The notes beneath the pieces were generated by a model that made no database searches, was not told the DNA's origin, and worked only from the letters and a program-made list of their open reading frames with translations. Both the position numbers and the translations under genes were made by a program. Of a stretch of 64,000 nucleotides of DNA, positions 1 through 10,834 are shown one piece after another (within the stretch, counting starts at the first letter, position 1; every line of letters begins with the position of its first letter). Source of the stretch: an uncultured Desulfovibrio sp. (GTDB lineage Bacteria > Desulfobacterota > Desulfovibrionia > Desulfovibrionales > Desulfovibrionaceae); contig CAJXYU010000003.1 in NCBI GenBank assembly GCA_913063155.1, forward strand, positions 310,001 through 374,000, given 5' to 3'.

Positions 1-173
1 AAAGTGGTGGCTTGCGGATGGCCGTCGCAGAGGATAATCTCCACTGATCGCTGCCCGGCCACCTCCCGAACATGCCGCACCAGACCGTTGACGGCCTCCT
101 GTTCGTTCCAGACCGGCACCACGACGGATACCAGAGAAATTTTCTCGCCGCCCCCTGTTGTCTTCACGTGCAT
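1..173 (-). CDS. glycosyltransferase family 2 protein, N-terminal fragment (truncated by window edge)
   Basis: Reverse strand from ATG at 173 reads MHVKTTGGGEKISLVSVVVPVWNEQEAVNGLVRHVREVAGQRSVEIILCDGHPQ; GT2-like VSVVVPVWNE start. Confidence 0.7.
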   Translation of the reverse strand, partial: MHVKTTGGGEKISLVSVVVPVWNEQEAVNGLVRHVREVAGQRSVEIILCDGHPQATT

Positions 174-217
174 GGATGCTTAATAAACGCTTTGGGAAAA
201 TAATGAAAGGAGTGTGC

Positions 218-667
218 ATGAGAAAAGGAATCACCGACAACCCCGCCGCCGTCATCGAGATCCTCGAAAACGCCGACGTCCTCTGGCTGGCCCTGCACGA
301 TCGTGAAGGCTCCTACTCCGTGCCCGTGAACTTCGCCCACAAGGACGGGATCCTCTACGTGCACTCCGGCTGCAAGGGCCGCAAGTTCGAAGCCCTGTGC
401 AACGGCGCGCCCCTCTCTTTCAGTTGTGCCTCGTCCATGGAACCCAAAGATGGAGGCGACAGCGCCTGCAACTATGGCTACCGTTTCAAGACCGTAATCG
501 GTTTCGGGTCCCCGAAAAGACTGAAAGAGGACGAAGCGATCAAAGGTCTCGACACGCTGACCGTAAAATTCGCGGGCAAGTTGCTGCCCTACAAGGAAAA
601 GGCCCTGGCCGCCACGGCCGTGTTCGCCATCGACATCGCCAGCGCGACGGCCCGAATAAAGGATTGA
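218..667 (+). CDS. pyridoxamine 5'-phosphate oxidase-family / FMN-binding split-barrel protein
   Basis: MRKGITDNPAAVIEILENADVLWLALHDREGSYSVPVNFAHKDGILYVHSGCKGRK; NimA-like; start chosen at 218 after AAAGGAG. Confidence 0.75.
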   Translation: MRKGITDNPAAVIEILENADVLWLALHDREGSYSVPVNFAHKDGILYVHSGCKGRKFEALCNGAPLSFSCASSMEPKDGGDSACNYGYRFKTVIGFGSPKRLKEDEAIKGLDTLTVKFAGKLLPYKEKALAATAVFAIDIASATARIKD

Positions 668-738
668 GCCGCTCCGTCCAAAAAAGAAATCATAAACCCG
701 ACCGCCCATGAACGCGCGGGCGCCAGACACGGAGAAAA

Positions 739-800
739 CCGCCGGGCGTATGGAGCAATACGTGAAAAGCTGTTTTTCCGACGCCTTACACAAACGTGCG
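739..800. repeat. possible degenerate copy R4 of the dispersed repeat
   Basis: GCGTATGGAGCAATACGTGAAAAGCTGTTTTTCCG resembles R1 GCGTATTTGCAATACGGGCAAACCTGGCTTTTCG. Confidence 0.3.
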
Positions 801-841
801 TTCAGGGCAGCCAACAAACCCGGAAGGAAATACAACCCGCA

Positions 842-1894
842 ATGAACACCGACACTCCGAAACTCCGTTCGTTCTCCAGCGACAACAACGCCGGAGCCCA
901 TCCTGAAATCATCAAGGCCGTCATGGAAGCCAATGACGGCTACATGCGCGCCTACGGCGAGGATCCCATCAGCGAGGCAGCCGACAAGCTGTTCAAGAAA
1001 CACTTCGGCGAACAGGCCCGCATCTTCTACGTGACCACGGGCACGGCCGCCAACGTGCTCGGCCTGCGCGCGGTCACCCGCACCTACAATTCGGTGATCT
1101 GCCCGGCATCGGCCCACATCAACGTGGATGAATGCGGCGCGCCCGAGGCCTTCGGCGGCACCAAGTTGGTGCCCATCCCCTCCCCGGACGGCAAGCTGAC
1201 CCCAGGCATGATCGCACCCTACATGGGCCATGTGGGCTTCGTGCACGCCAGTCAGCCCAAGGTCATCTCCATTTCCCAAAGCACCGAGGAAGGCACCCTC
1301 TACACGTTTGAGGAGATCGAGGCCATCGTGGACTTCGCCCGCGACCACGACCTGCTGGTGCACATGGACGGTGCGCGGCTGGCCAACGCCTGCGCGGCCC
1401 TGGACTGCTCCTTCTTCGACACCACCACCGCCCTGGGCGTGGATCTGCTCTCCTTCGGGGCCACCAAGAACGGCCTGATAATGGGCGAGGCCATCGTTTT
1501 CCTAAACCCGGAAATCGGCGAAGGCTTCGAATACATCCGCAAGCAGGGCATGCAGTTGGTCAGCAAGATGCGCTTTGTCTCCGCCCAGATGGAACGCTAC
1601 CTGCGCGACGACCTCTGGCTGAACAACGCCCGTCATGCCAACGCCATGGCCCGCAGCCTGGCCGAACAGGCAGGAGCGATCGACGGAGTGGAGATCCAGA
1701 GCACTGTGGAAAGTAACGCGGTCTTTGCACATATTCCACCTGCCGCCACGGAAATTCTGGAGAAAAAATATTACTTCTACGTCTGGAATGAACACTCGCA
1801 CACCCTGCGCTGGATGACCTCCTGGGCCACCACCGAGGCGGAAGTGGACGAATTTGTCGAAGATATCAAACAAGCAGTGGAGCAAGTCCGATGA
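842..1894 (+). CDS. threonine aldolase / beta-eliminating lyase family protein
   Basis: SDNNAGAHPEIIKAVMEANDG...VHMDGARLANA...SFGATKNGL PLP-fold motifs. Confidence 0.9.
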   Translation: MNTDTPKLRSFSSDNNAGAHPEIIKAVMEANDGYMRAYGEDPISEAADKLFKKHFGEQARIFYVTTGTAANVLGLRAVTRTYNSVICPASAHINVDECGAPEAFGGTKLVPIPSPDGKLTPGMIAPYMGHVGFVHASQPKVISISQSTEEGTLYTFEEIEAIVDFARDHDLLVHMDGARLANACAALDCSFFDTTTALGVDLLSFGATKNGLIMGEAIVFLNPEIGEGFEYIRKQGMQLVSKMRFVSAQMERYLRDDLWLNNARHANAMARSLAEQAGAIDGVEIQSTVESNAVFAHIPPAATEILEKKYYFYVWNEHSHTLRWMTSWATTEAEVDEFVEDIKQAVEQVR

Positions 1895-2481
1895 AGCTGA
1901 AACGTGTCTGCGTGTTCTGCGGATCCAATCCCGGCAATTCCCCGGCGTTCGCCGAGGCCGCCAAAAACCTGGGCCGCACCCTGGCCGAGCGTGACATCAC
2001 CGTGGTCTACGGCGGTTCCAGCGTGGGCCTCATGGGCCGCGTGGCCGACGCCGCGCTGGAAGCGGGCGGCGAAGTCATCGGCGTCATCCCCGAAAAGCTG
2101 CGGGCAAAGGAAATTTTCCATTCCGGCTTGAGCGAGCTGCACGTGGTGGACTCCATGCACGAGCGCAAGGCGCTCATGGCCGAGCTCTCCAACGCCTTCA
2201 TCGCCCTGCCCGGCGGCATCGGCACCTTCGAGGAATTCTTCGAGGTACTGACCTGGAACCAGATCGGCTACCACGAAAAGCCCTGCGGACTGCTGAACAT
2301 CAACGGCTATTACGCCAAGCTGGCCTCCTTCCTGGACGACGTGGTGAACCAGGGATTTCTGGTGCAGGACCACCGCAACATGGTGCTCACCGGCACCACG
2401 CCCGGAGAGCTTCTGAAGCAATTCACCGACTACGAAGCCCCGGAAGTGGAAAAATGGATCGAACTCAAGAAGCGGCTCTGA
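1891..2481 (+). CDS. LOG family protein (Rossmann fold, TIGR00730-like)
   Basis: VCVFCGSNPGNSPAF...VYGGSSVGLMG...ALPGGIGTFEEFFEVLTW. Confidence 0.92.
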   Translation: MKLKRVCVFCGSNPGNSPAFAEAAKNLGRTLAERDITVVYGGSSVGLMGRVADAALEAGGEVIGVIPEKLRAKEIFHSGLSELHVVDSMHERKALMAELSNAFIALPGGIGTFEEFFEVLTWNQIGYHEKPCGLLNINGYYAKLASFLDDVVNQGFLVQDHRNMVLTGTTPGELLKQFTDYEAPEVEKWIELKKRL

Positions 2482-2499
2482 CCGCCCAGGGATAATGAC

Positions 2500-3084
2500 A
2501 TGAAATGCGCCGAGTGCGAAAAACACGAATGCGCCAAGGGCAAGGACTGCACGCCCTTCAGGCGGGAGATGATCGACGCCTGCACGCGGGGCAGCGACGT
2601 CGAGCACATGATGCAGGTGGCCGACACGGTGGTTTCCGACTTCTACATGCAAAAGACCCGGGTCGAGGAAACCATCGAATTCATCAAGCGGATGGAGTAT
2701 GACAAGGTTGGGCTGGCCTTCTGCAAGGGGCTGGCCGACGAGGCGGCCACGCTGAATCGGGCGCTCAAAAACGCGGGCATCAAGGTTTCCTCGGCCTGCT
2801 GCAAGATCTGCGGCATCACCAAGGAGGAAATGAACATCCCGGTAAAGGGCGGAAAGGTCGCCGTGAGCTGCAACCCGGTGGGCCAGGCCGAAATCCTCAA
2901 CCGGGACAAAACCGATCTGAATATCGCTTTCGGCCTGTGCGTGGGCCACGACGCACTTTTCAACCAAGCGTCCGAAGCCCCGGTGACCACTCTGGTGGTC
3001 AAGGACCGGGTCCTCGGCCATAACCCGGCAGCCGCGCTCTATTCCGGTTTCTATGCGGCGCGGCTCAATGGAGGCAAGAAATGA
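2500..3084 (+). CDS. DUF1847-type cysteine-rich putative metal-binding protein
   Basis: MKCAECEKHECAKGKDC N-terminus, CCKICGI and CVGHDALF motifs. Confidence 0.75.
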   Translation: MKCAECEKHECAKGKDCTPFRREMIDACTRGSDVEHMMQVADTVVSDFYMQKTRVEETIEFIKRMEYDKVGLAFCKGLADEAATLNRALKNAGIKVSSACCKICGITKEEMNIPVKGGKVAVSCNPVGQAEILNRDKTDLNIAFGLCVGHDALFNQASEAPVTTLVVKDRVLGHNPAAALYSGFYAARLNGGKK

Positions 3085-3632
3085 GCAAGACCGTACTCGT
3101 TCCCCTGGCGGAAGGTTTTGAAGAGGTGGAAGCCCTGGCCATCGTGGATGTGCTGCGCAGGGCCGGAGCCGAAGTGACCACGGCAGCCGTGGGCAAGAAC
3201 CGTCAGGTGACCAGCTCCCACAAGGTCACGGTCATCGCCGACGCCATGCTCGACGACTGCGACGGCTCCTACGACCTCATCGCCCTGCCCGGCGGCATTC
3301 CCGGAGCCAACAACCTGGCCGAATCCGCCAAGTTGGAGACCATGCTCAAGGAGCAGGACGAGGCGGGACGCCTTGTGGGGGCCATCTGCGCCTCTCCGGC
3401 CGTGGTCCTGCAGAAGCATGGACTCATCCGAGGCCGCAAGGCCACCTGTTATCCGTCCTTTGCCGACCAGCTGGAGCCCATCAGCCACAAGGCCGAACGC
3501 GTGGTGCAGGACGGCAACTTGATCACCGGCGCGGGCGCGGGCCCGGCCATGGAGTTCGGGGTGAAGCTGACCGAGGCGCTTCTTGGTGAGGAAGCCGCAA
3601 AGAGCGTCGGAGAAGCGATACTGGTAAAATAG
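3081..3632 (+). CDS. DJ-1/PfpI (ThiJ) family protein
   Basis: VLVPLAEGFEEVEALAIVDVLRRAG...GAICASPAVV. Confidence 0.92.
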   Translation: MSKTVLVPLAEGFEEVEALAIVDVLRRAGAEVTTAAVGKNRQVTSSHKVTVIADAMLDDCDGSYDLIALPGGIPGANNLAESAKLETMLKEQDEAGRLVGAICASPAVVLQKHGLIRGRKATCYPSFADQLEPISHKAERVVQDGNLITGAGAGPAMEFGVKLTEALLGEEAAKSVGEAILVK

Positions 3633-3636
3633 CAAA

Positions 3637-3668
3637 AAGGCCATCTTTCTCCGGAAAGATGGCCTTCG
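3637..3668. terminator. bidirectional Rho-independent terminator
   Basis: AAGGCCATCTTTC-TCC-GGAAAGATGGCCTT between convergent genes. Confidence 0.75.
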
Positions 3669-3690
3669 ACTTCATGTCCGGGCGTTCCGT

Positions 3691-4332
3691 TCAGGGCATG
3701 GCCTTTTCCTCGAACATCCGGGAGCGATCCCACTCCAGCCAGTACTTCACCGCAACTTTTTCCAACTGTCTGAAATACTCCTGAGACTGAAAGCCATACT
3801 TTTGGGAAAGCTCCTTGATGGCCTGGCGCACGGCGTTGACGACCTCGGTTTTGGGCCGCATGTACACCCCCTTGTCATCATGAAAGAACTGGGCTTTCGG
3901 AGAGCCGATATTAGCGTTGCTGATGGTTCCCCGTCCAAGGCTCGCGCCGGTGGAAACCTGGAGCCCGTCGTTCAGACAGCTGTACGGGGGTGTCGTTCCG
4001 GCAAAGGAAACCACCCGAAGTTGATCAAACGGGGCATTGAGCACCTCGCGCGCCCGAACACCCATTTTCGCCCCGATGATGGACCAGAGCCCAAGATGGC
4101 GGTGCATCTCATTGGTCAGAAGCGTGGCCTTCCACTCCTCCAGGCCGTACCTGTCGATAATCTTCTGAACATAAGGCCCGACCGTTTCATTAAAGAGTGC
4201 AGGATCAGTGGGGTAGGATTTCAGACAGACCGCTTCGCGGGCATCGAAACCGCCGTGCGCACCGGCAGTTCCAGCCCCGGCGAAAAGAAAAACCAAAATG
4301 AAAAAAGTCAAAACACCAGATCTTTTTTGCAT
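3691..4332 (-). CDS. FmdE-like secreted protein
   Basis: Signal peptide MQKRSGVLTFFILVFLFAGAGTAGAHGG; HRHLGLWSIIGAKMG...CLNDGLQVSTGASLGRGTISNANIG resembles the FmdE pattern. Confidence 0.6.
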   Translation of the reverse strand: MQKRSGVLTFFILVFLFAGAGTAGAHGGFDAREAVCLKSYPTDPALFNETVGPYVQKIIDRYGLEEWKATLLTNEMHRHLGLWSIIGAKMGVRAREVLNAPFDQLRVVSFAGTTPPYSCLNDGLQVSTGASLGRGTISNANIGSPKAQFFHDDKGVYMRPKTEVVNAVRQAIKELSQKYGFQSQEYFRQLEKVAVKYWLEWDRSRMFEEKAMP

Positions 4333-4509
4333 ACCATTTCCATTGGTTATAGGTGAAAGGAAATGCCAGCCGGGAACAATTCTTCTACGCCAGTTCCAAC
4401 CAAAAGGCCAAATAAATAGTAACAAATCAAAAATCGTAACACCGCATAAGTAAAAAAAGACAAATCAGGAAAAACAAACGGAAAGAGAAGCTGGAGAACC
4501 CGGCAGGTG

Positions 4510-5250
4510 TCAAATTCCTTCAATCAACTCCGGCAAAATCTCTCCGGCCTTGCCGTGCAGGGCGAAATCCATGAATCCGGTATTGTGCGTCGGCTCCAGG
4601 TTGACCTCGATCGTCACGGCCCCGGCCCTCTTGGCCACATGCGCCAACGACGCGGCGGGCTGCACCACGCTGGAAGTGCCCACCACCAGCATCACATCCA
4701 CCTTGCCGACGGTGTCCAGGGCCGTGGACAAAATACCTGCCGGCAACTGCTCGCCGAACCACACCACGCCGGGTCGCAACAGGTGGCCGCATTTCGGACA
4801 GGCGGGCAGCGGCGGGAGTTCTTCGAGATTCTCCTCTTCGTGAACGCAGACCGTGCAACGCAGTCGCCACAGGCTGCCGTGCAGCTCCAGTACGTTTTCG
4901 CTCCCGGCCTTCTGGTGCAGGCCGTCCACGTTCTGAGTGATGAGCAACATCTCCGGCACCTGTTTTTCCAGGGCGGCCAAGGCGTAGTGGGCAGGATTGG
5001 GGTCGCACTTTTCAACCAGGGCGCGGCGCCAATTGTAGAATTCCCAGACCAGCTCCGGGGCGCGGAAAAAGGCCTCCGACCGGGCCAGTTCCTCGGCGCG
5101 ACGCTCCTTCCAGAGCCCGCCGTCGTCCCGGAACGTGGGCACGCCGCTTTCGGCGGACACCCCGGCTCCGGTAAGCACGGCAACACTGCGCGCCCCGCTC
5201 AAAAGCGCCTTGATGGTTTGCATCTTTGCGATCATGTTTTCAGCAATCAT
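4510..5250 (-). CDS. cobB: Sir2-family NAD-dependent protein deacylase
   Basis: [24 protein letters not shown]...[12 protein letters not shown]...CPKCG. Confidence 0.92.
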   Translation of the reverse strand: MIAENMIAKMQTIKALLSGARSVAVLTGAGVSAESGVPTFRDDGGLWKERRAEELARSEAFFRAPELVWEFYNWRRALVEKCDPNPAHYALAALEKQVPEMLLITQNVDGLHQKAGSENVLELHGSLWRLRCTVCVHEEENLEELPPLPACPKCGHLLRPGVVWFGEQLPAGILSTALDTVGKVDVMLVVGTSSVVQPAASLAHVAKRAGAVTIEVNLEPTHNTGFMDFALHGKAGEILPELIEGI

Positions 5251-5433
5251 ATCAAATTCTTAAAACACACATTTCAAACAAGGGCAAACTCCTTGCGCTT
5301 CCGCCCCGCACATGGCTATAGTGCGCTTCCCTTTTTGTAAATACAACACCACAAGCCAACTATCCGATAAGACAGGTGTGTCAAAAAGATTCGAGCAACA
5401 CAGCAATCGATCCATTTGAACCACCAGAAGGCA

Positions 5434-6588
<1,155 letters not shown>

Positions 6589-6611
6589 TATTCCCGTTCG
6601 ACGGCATCATT

Positions 6612-6647
6612 CTCCCCCGTCGGTTGACCTGGAACCGGCGGGGGATT
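6612..6647 (+). terminator. hairpin downstream of icd
   Basis: TCCCCCGTCGGTT-gacctgg-AACCGGCGGGGGA followed by TTATT. Confidence 0.6.
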
Positions 6648-6659
6648 ATTCATACTGGC

Positions 6660-7289
6660 ATGTTCGATACTACCCAGATCATCATGTTCTTCAGCGCTTC
6701 GGTCATCCTGGCCGTAACGCCCGGCCCGGACATCCTCTACGTGCTCACCCGCGGCATCACCCAGGGACGCAAGGCCGCCCTGTTCGCGGCGCTGGGCTTC
6801 AACATCGGGGTCATCGCCCACACCCTTTTCGCGGTCGTCGGACTGTCCGCCATCCTGCGCACCTCGGCTCTGGCCTACCAGTGCGTGAAATATGCAGGCG
6901 CGGCCTACCTCATCTACATAGGCATCCAGACATGGCGCAGCCGCAAACAGGTTTCCGTGGAAGGCAAGACGGACATCACCAGCCCCAAGGCCATCTTCAA
7001 GCAGACCATCATCGCCAACATTCTCAACCCCAAGGTGGCCCTTTTTTTCCTGGCTTTCCTGCCTCAGTTCGTGAACGCGCAGAACGGCAGCCCGGAAATA
7101 CAGATGATCGTGCTCGGGGCCTTGTTCATGGCGGCAGGTTTCTCGGTCTTCTCCATGGTGGCGCTCTTCTCGGGCCATATCGGGGACAAACTCCGCCGGA
7201 ACCCGCGCTTTGAATCGCGCATGAAGGCAGTGGCCGGCAGCGTGCTCGTGGCCCTGGGCCTGAGCCTGGCCCTGCCGGAAAACAGGTAG
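6660..7289 (+). CDS. LysE/RhtB family translocator
   Basis: VTPGPDILYVLTRGITQGRKAALFAALGFNIGV typical LysE N-terminus. Confidence 0.9.
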   Translation: MFDTTQIIMFFSASVILAVTPGPDILYVLTRGITQGRKAALFAALGFNIGVIAHTLFAVVGLSAILRTSALAYQCVKYAGAAYLIYIGIQTWRSRKQVSVEGKTDITSPKAIFKQTIIANILNPKVALFFLAFLPQFVNAQNGSPEIQMIVLGALFMAAGFSVFSMVALFSGHIGDKLRRNPRFESRMKAVAGSVLVALGLSLALPENR

Positions 7290-7291
7290 CG

Positions 7292-7795
7292 ATGCCCGGC
7301 AAACTCGAAACCGCCCTCGCCTATCTCAAGGCGGCTCCCTGGCCGCACGGCGCGACCTTGGGCTCCCTGCTGCTGGTTGCCTTCCTCGGGGCAAACGGCT
7401 GGCTGCTTCTGGACGAAGGACACGAATTCGAGGCCGCAACACTGTGGTGCTGGGCTGCAGGATGGTTCGCGGTGGCCATATTCGCCATGGCCGACGGCAT
7501 CGCCCGACACCGCGAATACAGGCGCATCAAGGCCATGCTCCGAAAACACGGCTACAACGAACGCATCATGCGGCTGGTGGCCCGCTCCCGCTGCCAACGT
7601 GACGCGGCCATGCTCGCGGCCCGGGAATCGGGCTGCCGAGGACAGGCGGCCGACTATTTCAAAAGCCTGGGCTACCGCTGGTACCACGTTCTTCCGGACA
7701 CGGTGGTCCGCAACCCATTCGCCTTCCTCTCCCCGAATTTTCTGCGCACCTCTTTCCTGCCCGGCAAAAAACTCAGCCACGACAGGTACGTGTAA
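7292..7795 (+). CDS. hypothetical membrane protein
   Basis: Two N-terminal hydrophobic helices; immediately follows lysE-like gene. Confidence 0.6.
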   Translation: MPGKLETALAYLKAAPWPHGATLGSLLLVAFLGANGWLLLDEGHEFEAATLWCWAAGWFAVAIFAMADGIARHREYRRIKAMLRKHGYNERIMRLVARSRCQRDAAMLAARESGCRGQAADYFKSLGYRWYHVLPDTVVRNPFAFLSPNFLRTSFLPGKKLSHDRYV

Positions 7796-7898
7796 TTCCG
7801 TCACACGATATTCGCCTTTTCATCACGCAGGCCAGTGCCTCCTTCCCTATTCAAGAAAGTGAAGAAGACTCTCCAACCTCTTGCAGGAGGGAACGGAC

Positions 7899-8030
7899 AT
7901 GAAGCGCTTCGCTTTCGGAATCGCTCTTCTCTTCATCCTGGCGGCCCTTACGGCTCCCACACATGGCGGCAAGCATCTCACGAAAAGAAACAGGCCGCCC
8001 CAAAGGGCGGCCCTGATGAACGAAAAATAA
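7899..8030 (+). CDS. putative 43-aa secreted small peptide
   Basis: AGGAGG at good spacing, MKRFAFGIALLFILAALTAPTHGGKHLTKRNRPPQRAALMNEK*; 3' part overlaps a minus-strand terminator. Confidence 0.4.
   Translation: MKRFAFGIALLFILAALTAPTHGGKHLTKRNRPPQRAALMNEK
7982..8015 (-). terminator. Rho-independent terminator of MCP gene
   Basis: On minus strand GGCCGCCC-TTTG-GGGCGGCC followed by TGTTTCTTTTCG. Confidence 0.6.
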
Positions 8031-8116
8031 ACGACTTTCCCTGCGAGGCAGGAACGCAGCCGGCGTGGCAAACGGCGTGTTCAGGTCATATGGGAAATAT
8101 CACTTGGCAGGCCCTG

Positions 8117-10309
8117 TTAGTTCCCGACTTTGAGTTCCTCCACCAGTTGTGAGAGCACCCGAGCCTGATCGGACAAACCCTGTATGTCCCTGGCCGACTG
8201 ACTGACACGGCCGGTGTTGTCACGGGCGATGTTGTTGATCTCATCCACGCTGCGGGTAATCTGTTCGGACGCGGCCGATTGTTCCTCGGCGGCTGCGGCG
8301 ATGGACTGAACCTGTGCAGCCGCTTCCTGGGCCATGCGCACGATCTCCTGCAGTTTCTCACCGGATTCATTGGATATATCAGTTGCACCGTTGATGGCGT
8401 CCACAGCCCTGTCCATGCCCTGCACGTTGAGCTGGGCCAAGTGCTGAATGCTCTGGATGTTCTCGCCCACTTCGCTGGTGGCGCCCATGGTCTTTTCTGC
8501 CAACTTCCGGACCTCGTCCGCCACCACGGCGAATCCTCGCCCGGCATCGCCTGCGCGGGCCGCCTCGATGGCTGCGTTGAGCGCCAGCAGGTTGGTCTGG
8601 TCCGCAATGTCGTTGATCACGTTCATGACCGCGCCTATGGCTTCGGACTGGGCCCCGAGCTTGTGCATGTTCTCCCGCAGCTCCATGGTCAGCTGTTGCA
8701 TGTTTGCCATGGCATCCACGGTTTCGGACACGAGATCAGCGCCTTCCAGGGCCTTGGACCGGGACTGTTCCGACTGCCCCGCGGCGTCCGCCGCATTGCG
8801 GGCCACCTCCAGCACCGTGGCGTTCATCTGCTCCATGGCCGTGGCCGCCTCGCGGATACGCTCCATCTGAATATCGTTGCTGCCGTTGATCTCGTCGCTC
8901 ATGCGGGCGATGACGCCCGTGGCCTGGTTGACATGATCGACCACGCCTTCCAGCCTCCCGGCTGCGGCAAGCATACCTTCGCGTGTGGCCGCTTCCGCGC
9001 GGGCCATGGCTTCCTCGGCCCTTTGCTGGGCCTCCCGGGCCGCAACGGCCTGTTCGCCGGCCTCGGCCTCCTTGACCTCCATACCCTCGATACTCTTCCT
9101 GAGGGTCGAAATCATGGTATTGAGAGCCCGTTGCATCAAGGAGGTTTCATCCGAACCCTCCGGAAAAAGCTGTACGTCCAGATTGCCTTCGGCCACCTCG
9201 TTGGCGGCTTCCATGGTTTCCCGCAGCGGCTTGACGATGATGCGGTTCAGGAACAGGCCCACCACCACGGCCAGGGCGATGCTGATCCCCAAACCGACGA
9301 GGATGGCAGAGTCGGCCAGGACCACGGCCCGGTCAAAGGACTTGTCGGCCAAAGCCAGCACCTCGTCGATCTGACCCACCATGCGGTCGCCGATGGTGTC
9401 GGCCTCCCGCTCCAGCCGGGCTATGCCTGCCAGCGCCCCCACATAACTGCGCTGGGCCCCCAGCATGGCGTCCGAAGCGGGGCCGAGCTTCTGCGTGTGC
9501 AGTTCCCGAAGCGCCATGGCCAGGGATCGCAGTTCCGGCACTTTTTTCTGACGCAGTTTGAGTACGGTGAGCCCTGCAACCTCGCCGCCGTCCAACAGGG
9601 CGTTGACCGCGGCAAGAAACGCCTTGTTCGCCTGATCGAATTCGATCACGGCCCGCTCCAGTTCCCGCTTGGTGGTGCTGCGGACAGCCTCTTCAAGCGC
9701 GGCCCGCAGTTCGGCCATGGCCACGCGGGATTCCATGATGGTATCCTGCCAGACCATCTCCTTGCCTAAAATACTATAGGGAGAAGCCCCGGAATCCAGA
9801 CGTTCGGTGATCTTGTCGCGAATCTTGCCGTCCAGGGCCAACGTACTTTGCTCAAACTCCTGGTCGGCCAATTCGAGCTGAGCCATGGCCTGCCTCCGGG
9901 CAATAGCCACGCTGGGCATGTTCTCGGCAAAGGAGTGAATCTGTTCCATACGGGGCTTGAATTCGCTGTCGAAAAACTTCCTGGCTTCCCCGGCACGGGA
10001 GCCGATATCAGTTCCGGCTTCGTCCATGATGCCCTGCGCCTTGGTATCGAAGGCCTGCGCCTGTTCCTCGTGTTTCTTCCAAAGCGCAATGATCTGGGTG
10101 TCCTTTTCGGCCCGCAGCATTTTCATGACCGAATCAAGGTCGCTCCGCACAGCCTGCTTCATGGTCCTGGCCGAGTCGAGCACAGTACCGGCTTCCACCA
10201 TGACCCGGTTACTGTTGAAAACGAAAACGCCGGTGACGGCGAACAGGATGATGATGACGGCAAACCCGCCCAGGATCTTCAGACCGATCCTGATGTCGGA
10301 TAACTTCAT
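8117..10309 (-). CDS. methyl-accepting chemotaxis protein
   Basis: Two TM segments, HAMP, signalling tip [43 protein letters not shown]. Confidence 0.95.
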   Translation of the reverse strand: MKLSDIRIGLKILGGFAVIIILFAVTGVFVFNSNRVMVEAGTVLDSARTMKQAVRSDLDSVMKMLRAEKDTQIIALWKKHEEQAQAFDTKAQGIMDEAGTDIGSRAGEARKFFDSEFKPRMEQIHSFAENMPSVAIARRQAMAQLELADQEFEQSTLALDGKIRDKITERLDSGASPYSILGKEMVWQDTIMESRVAMAELRAALEEAVRSTTKRELERAVIEFDQANKAFLAAVNALLDGGEVAGLTVLKLRQKKVPELRSLAMALRELHTQKLGPASDAMLGAQRSYVGALAGIARLEREADTIGDRMVGQIDEVLALADKSFDRAVVLADSAILVGLGISIALAVVVGLFLNRIIVKPLRETMEAANEVAEGNLDVQLFPEGSDETSLMQRALNTMISTLRKSIEGMEVKEAEAGEQAVAAREAQQRAEEAMARAEAATREGMLAAAGRLEGVVDHVNQATGVIARMSDEINGSNDIQMERIREAATAMEQMNATVLEVARNAADAAGQSEQSRSKALEGADLVSETVDAMANMQQLTMELRENMHKLGAQSEAIGAVMNVINDIADQTNLLALNAAIEAARAGDAGRGFAVVADEVRKLAEKTMGATSEVGENIQSIQHLAQLNVQGMDRAVDAINGATDISNESGEKLQEIVRMAQEAAAQVQSIAAAAEEQSAASEQITRSVDEINNIARDNTGRVSQSARDIQGLSDQARVLSQLVEELKVGN

Positions 10310-10467
10310 GAAGCCCCCTGCAGAAGTTGGAAATCAGTAAGGATGGTGCAGCATTAGCAATCATATAAAAGCATTTGCAGCAAAAATTCAAGCTGACGCG
10401 TTTCTGTGAAGAACCCCCTCCAGAAAAACCGATGCGACATATGTGCAGTCGTTTGGTTCGTTTTGCG

Positions 10468-10690
10468 AAATGCCAAAAAAGCCCCCCTGAAAAGGGGGCT
10501 TTGATCAAAGGCTTGCGTGCCGTGCGTTTCGGAAGCGTTCGTACGCCTCAGTACTTTCCACCTGCCGCACGGCCGCCTTCTCCGGTCCGGGACGATCTTC
10601 CGTGCGTTGCAAACGACAACGTCGCTGGGTCCAGCGGCCGTATCATTTCTCCGGCGACAAACGCTCCCTTACACGATGCAGGCCTTCATT
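10468..10690 (-). ncRNA. candidate structured small RNA (6S-like rod) ending in a terminator
   Basis: Co-linear nested pairing 10508-10512/10683-10687, 10516-10519/10673-10676, 10524-10529/10660-10665, 10530-10533/10651-10654; minus-strand terminator AAAGCCCCC-TTTTC-AGGGGGGCTTTTTT at 10478-10503. Confidence 0.35.
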
Positions 10691-10834
10691 ATTTTACAAC
10701 TTTCATAAAGCCCGGGCTCGTTGACCGCCCGGCGGAATTGCCGTATTTCCTGCACAGCGGAATTTATCACCGACAACCAACCACTCGGCACTCTATGCTT
10801 TCCGAGCACGAACGATACTGAAAAGGGAGTATGA

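Noticed and set aside
164-3021. Long minus-strand ORFs (164-1363, 1777-3021) opposite threonine aldolase/LOG/DUF1847 genes
   Set aside because: Antisense shadows of high-GC coding genes; translations are low complexity without family motifs.
8279-9769. 496-aa plus-strand ORF (and 17464-19557, 21616-23112, 23278-24741, 27249-28949, 32003-33232 etc.)
   Set aside because: Complement of clear MCP/kinase/other genes; His/Gly/Leu-rich antisense translations.
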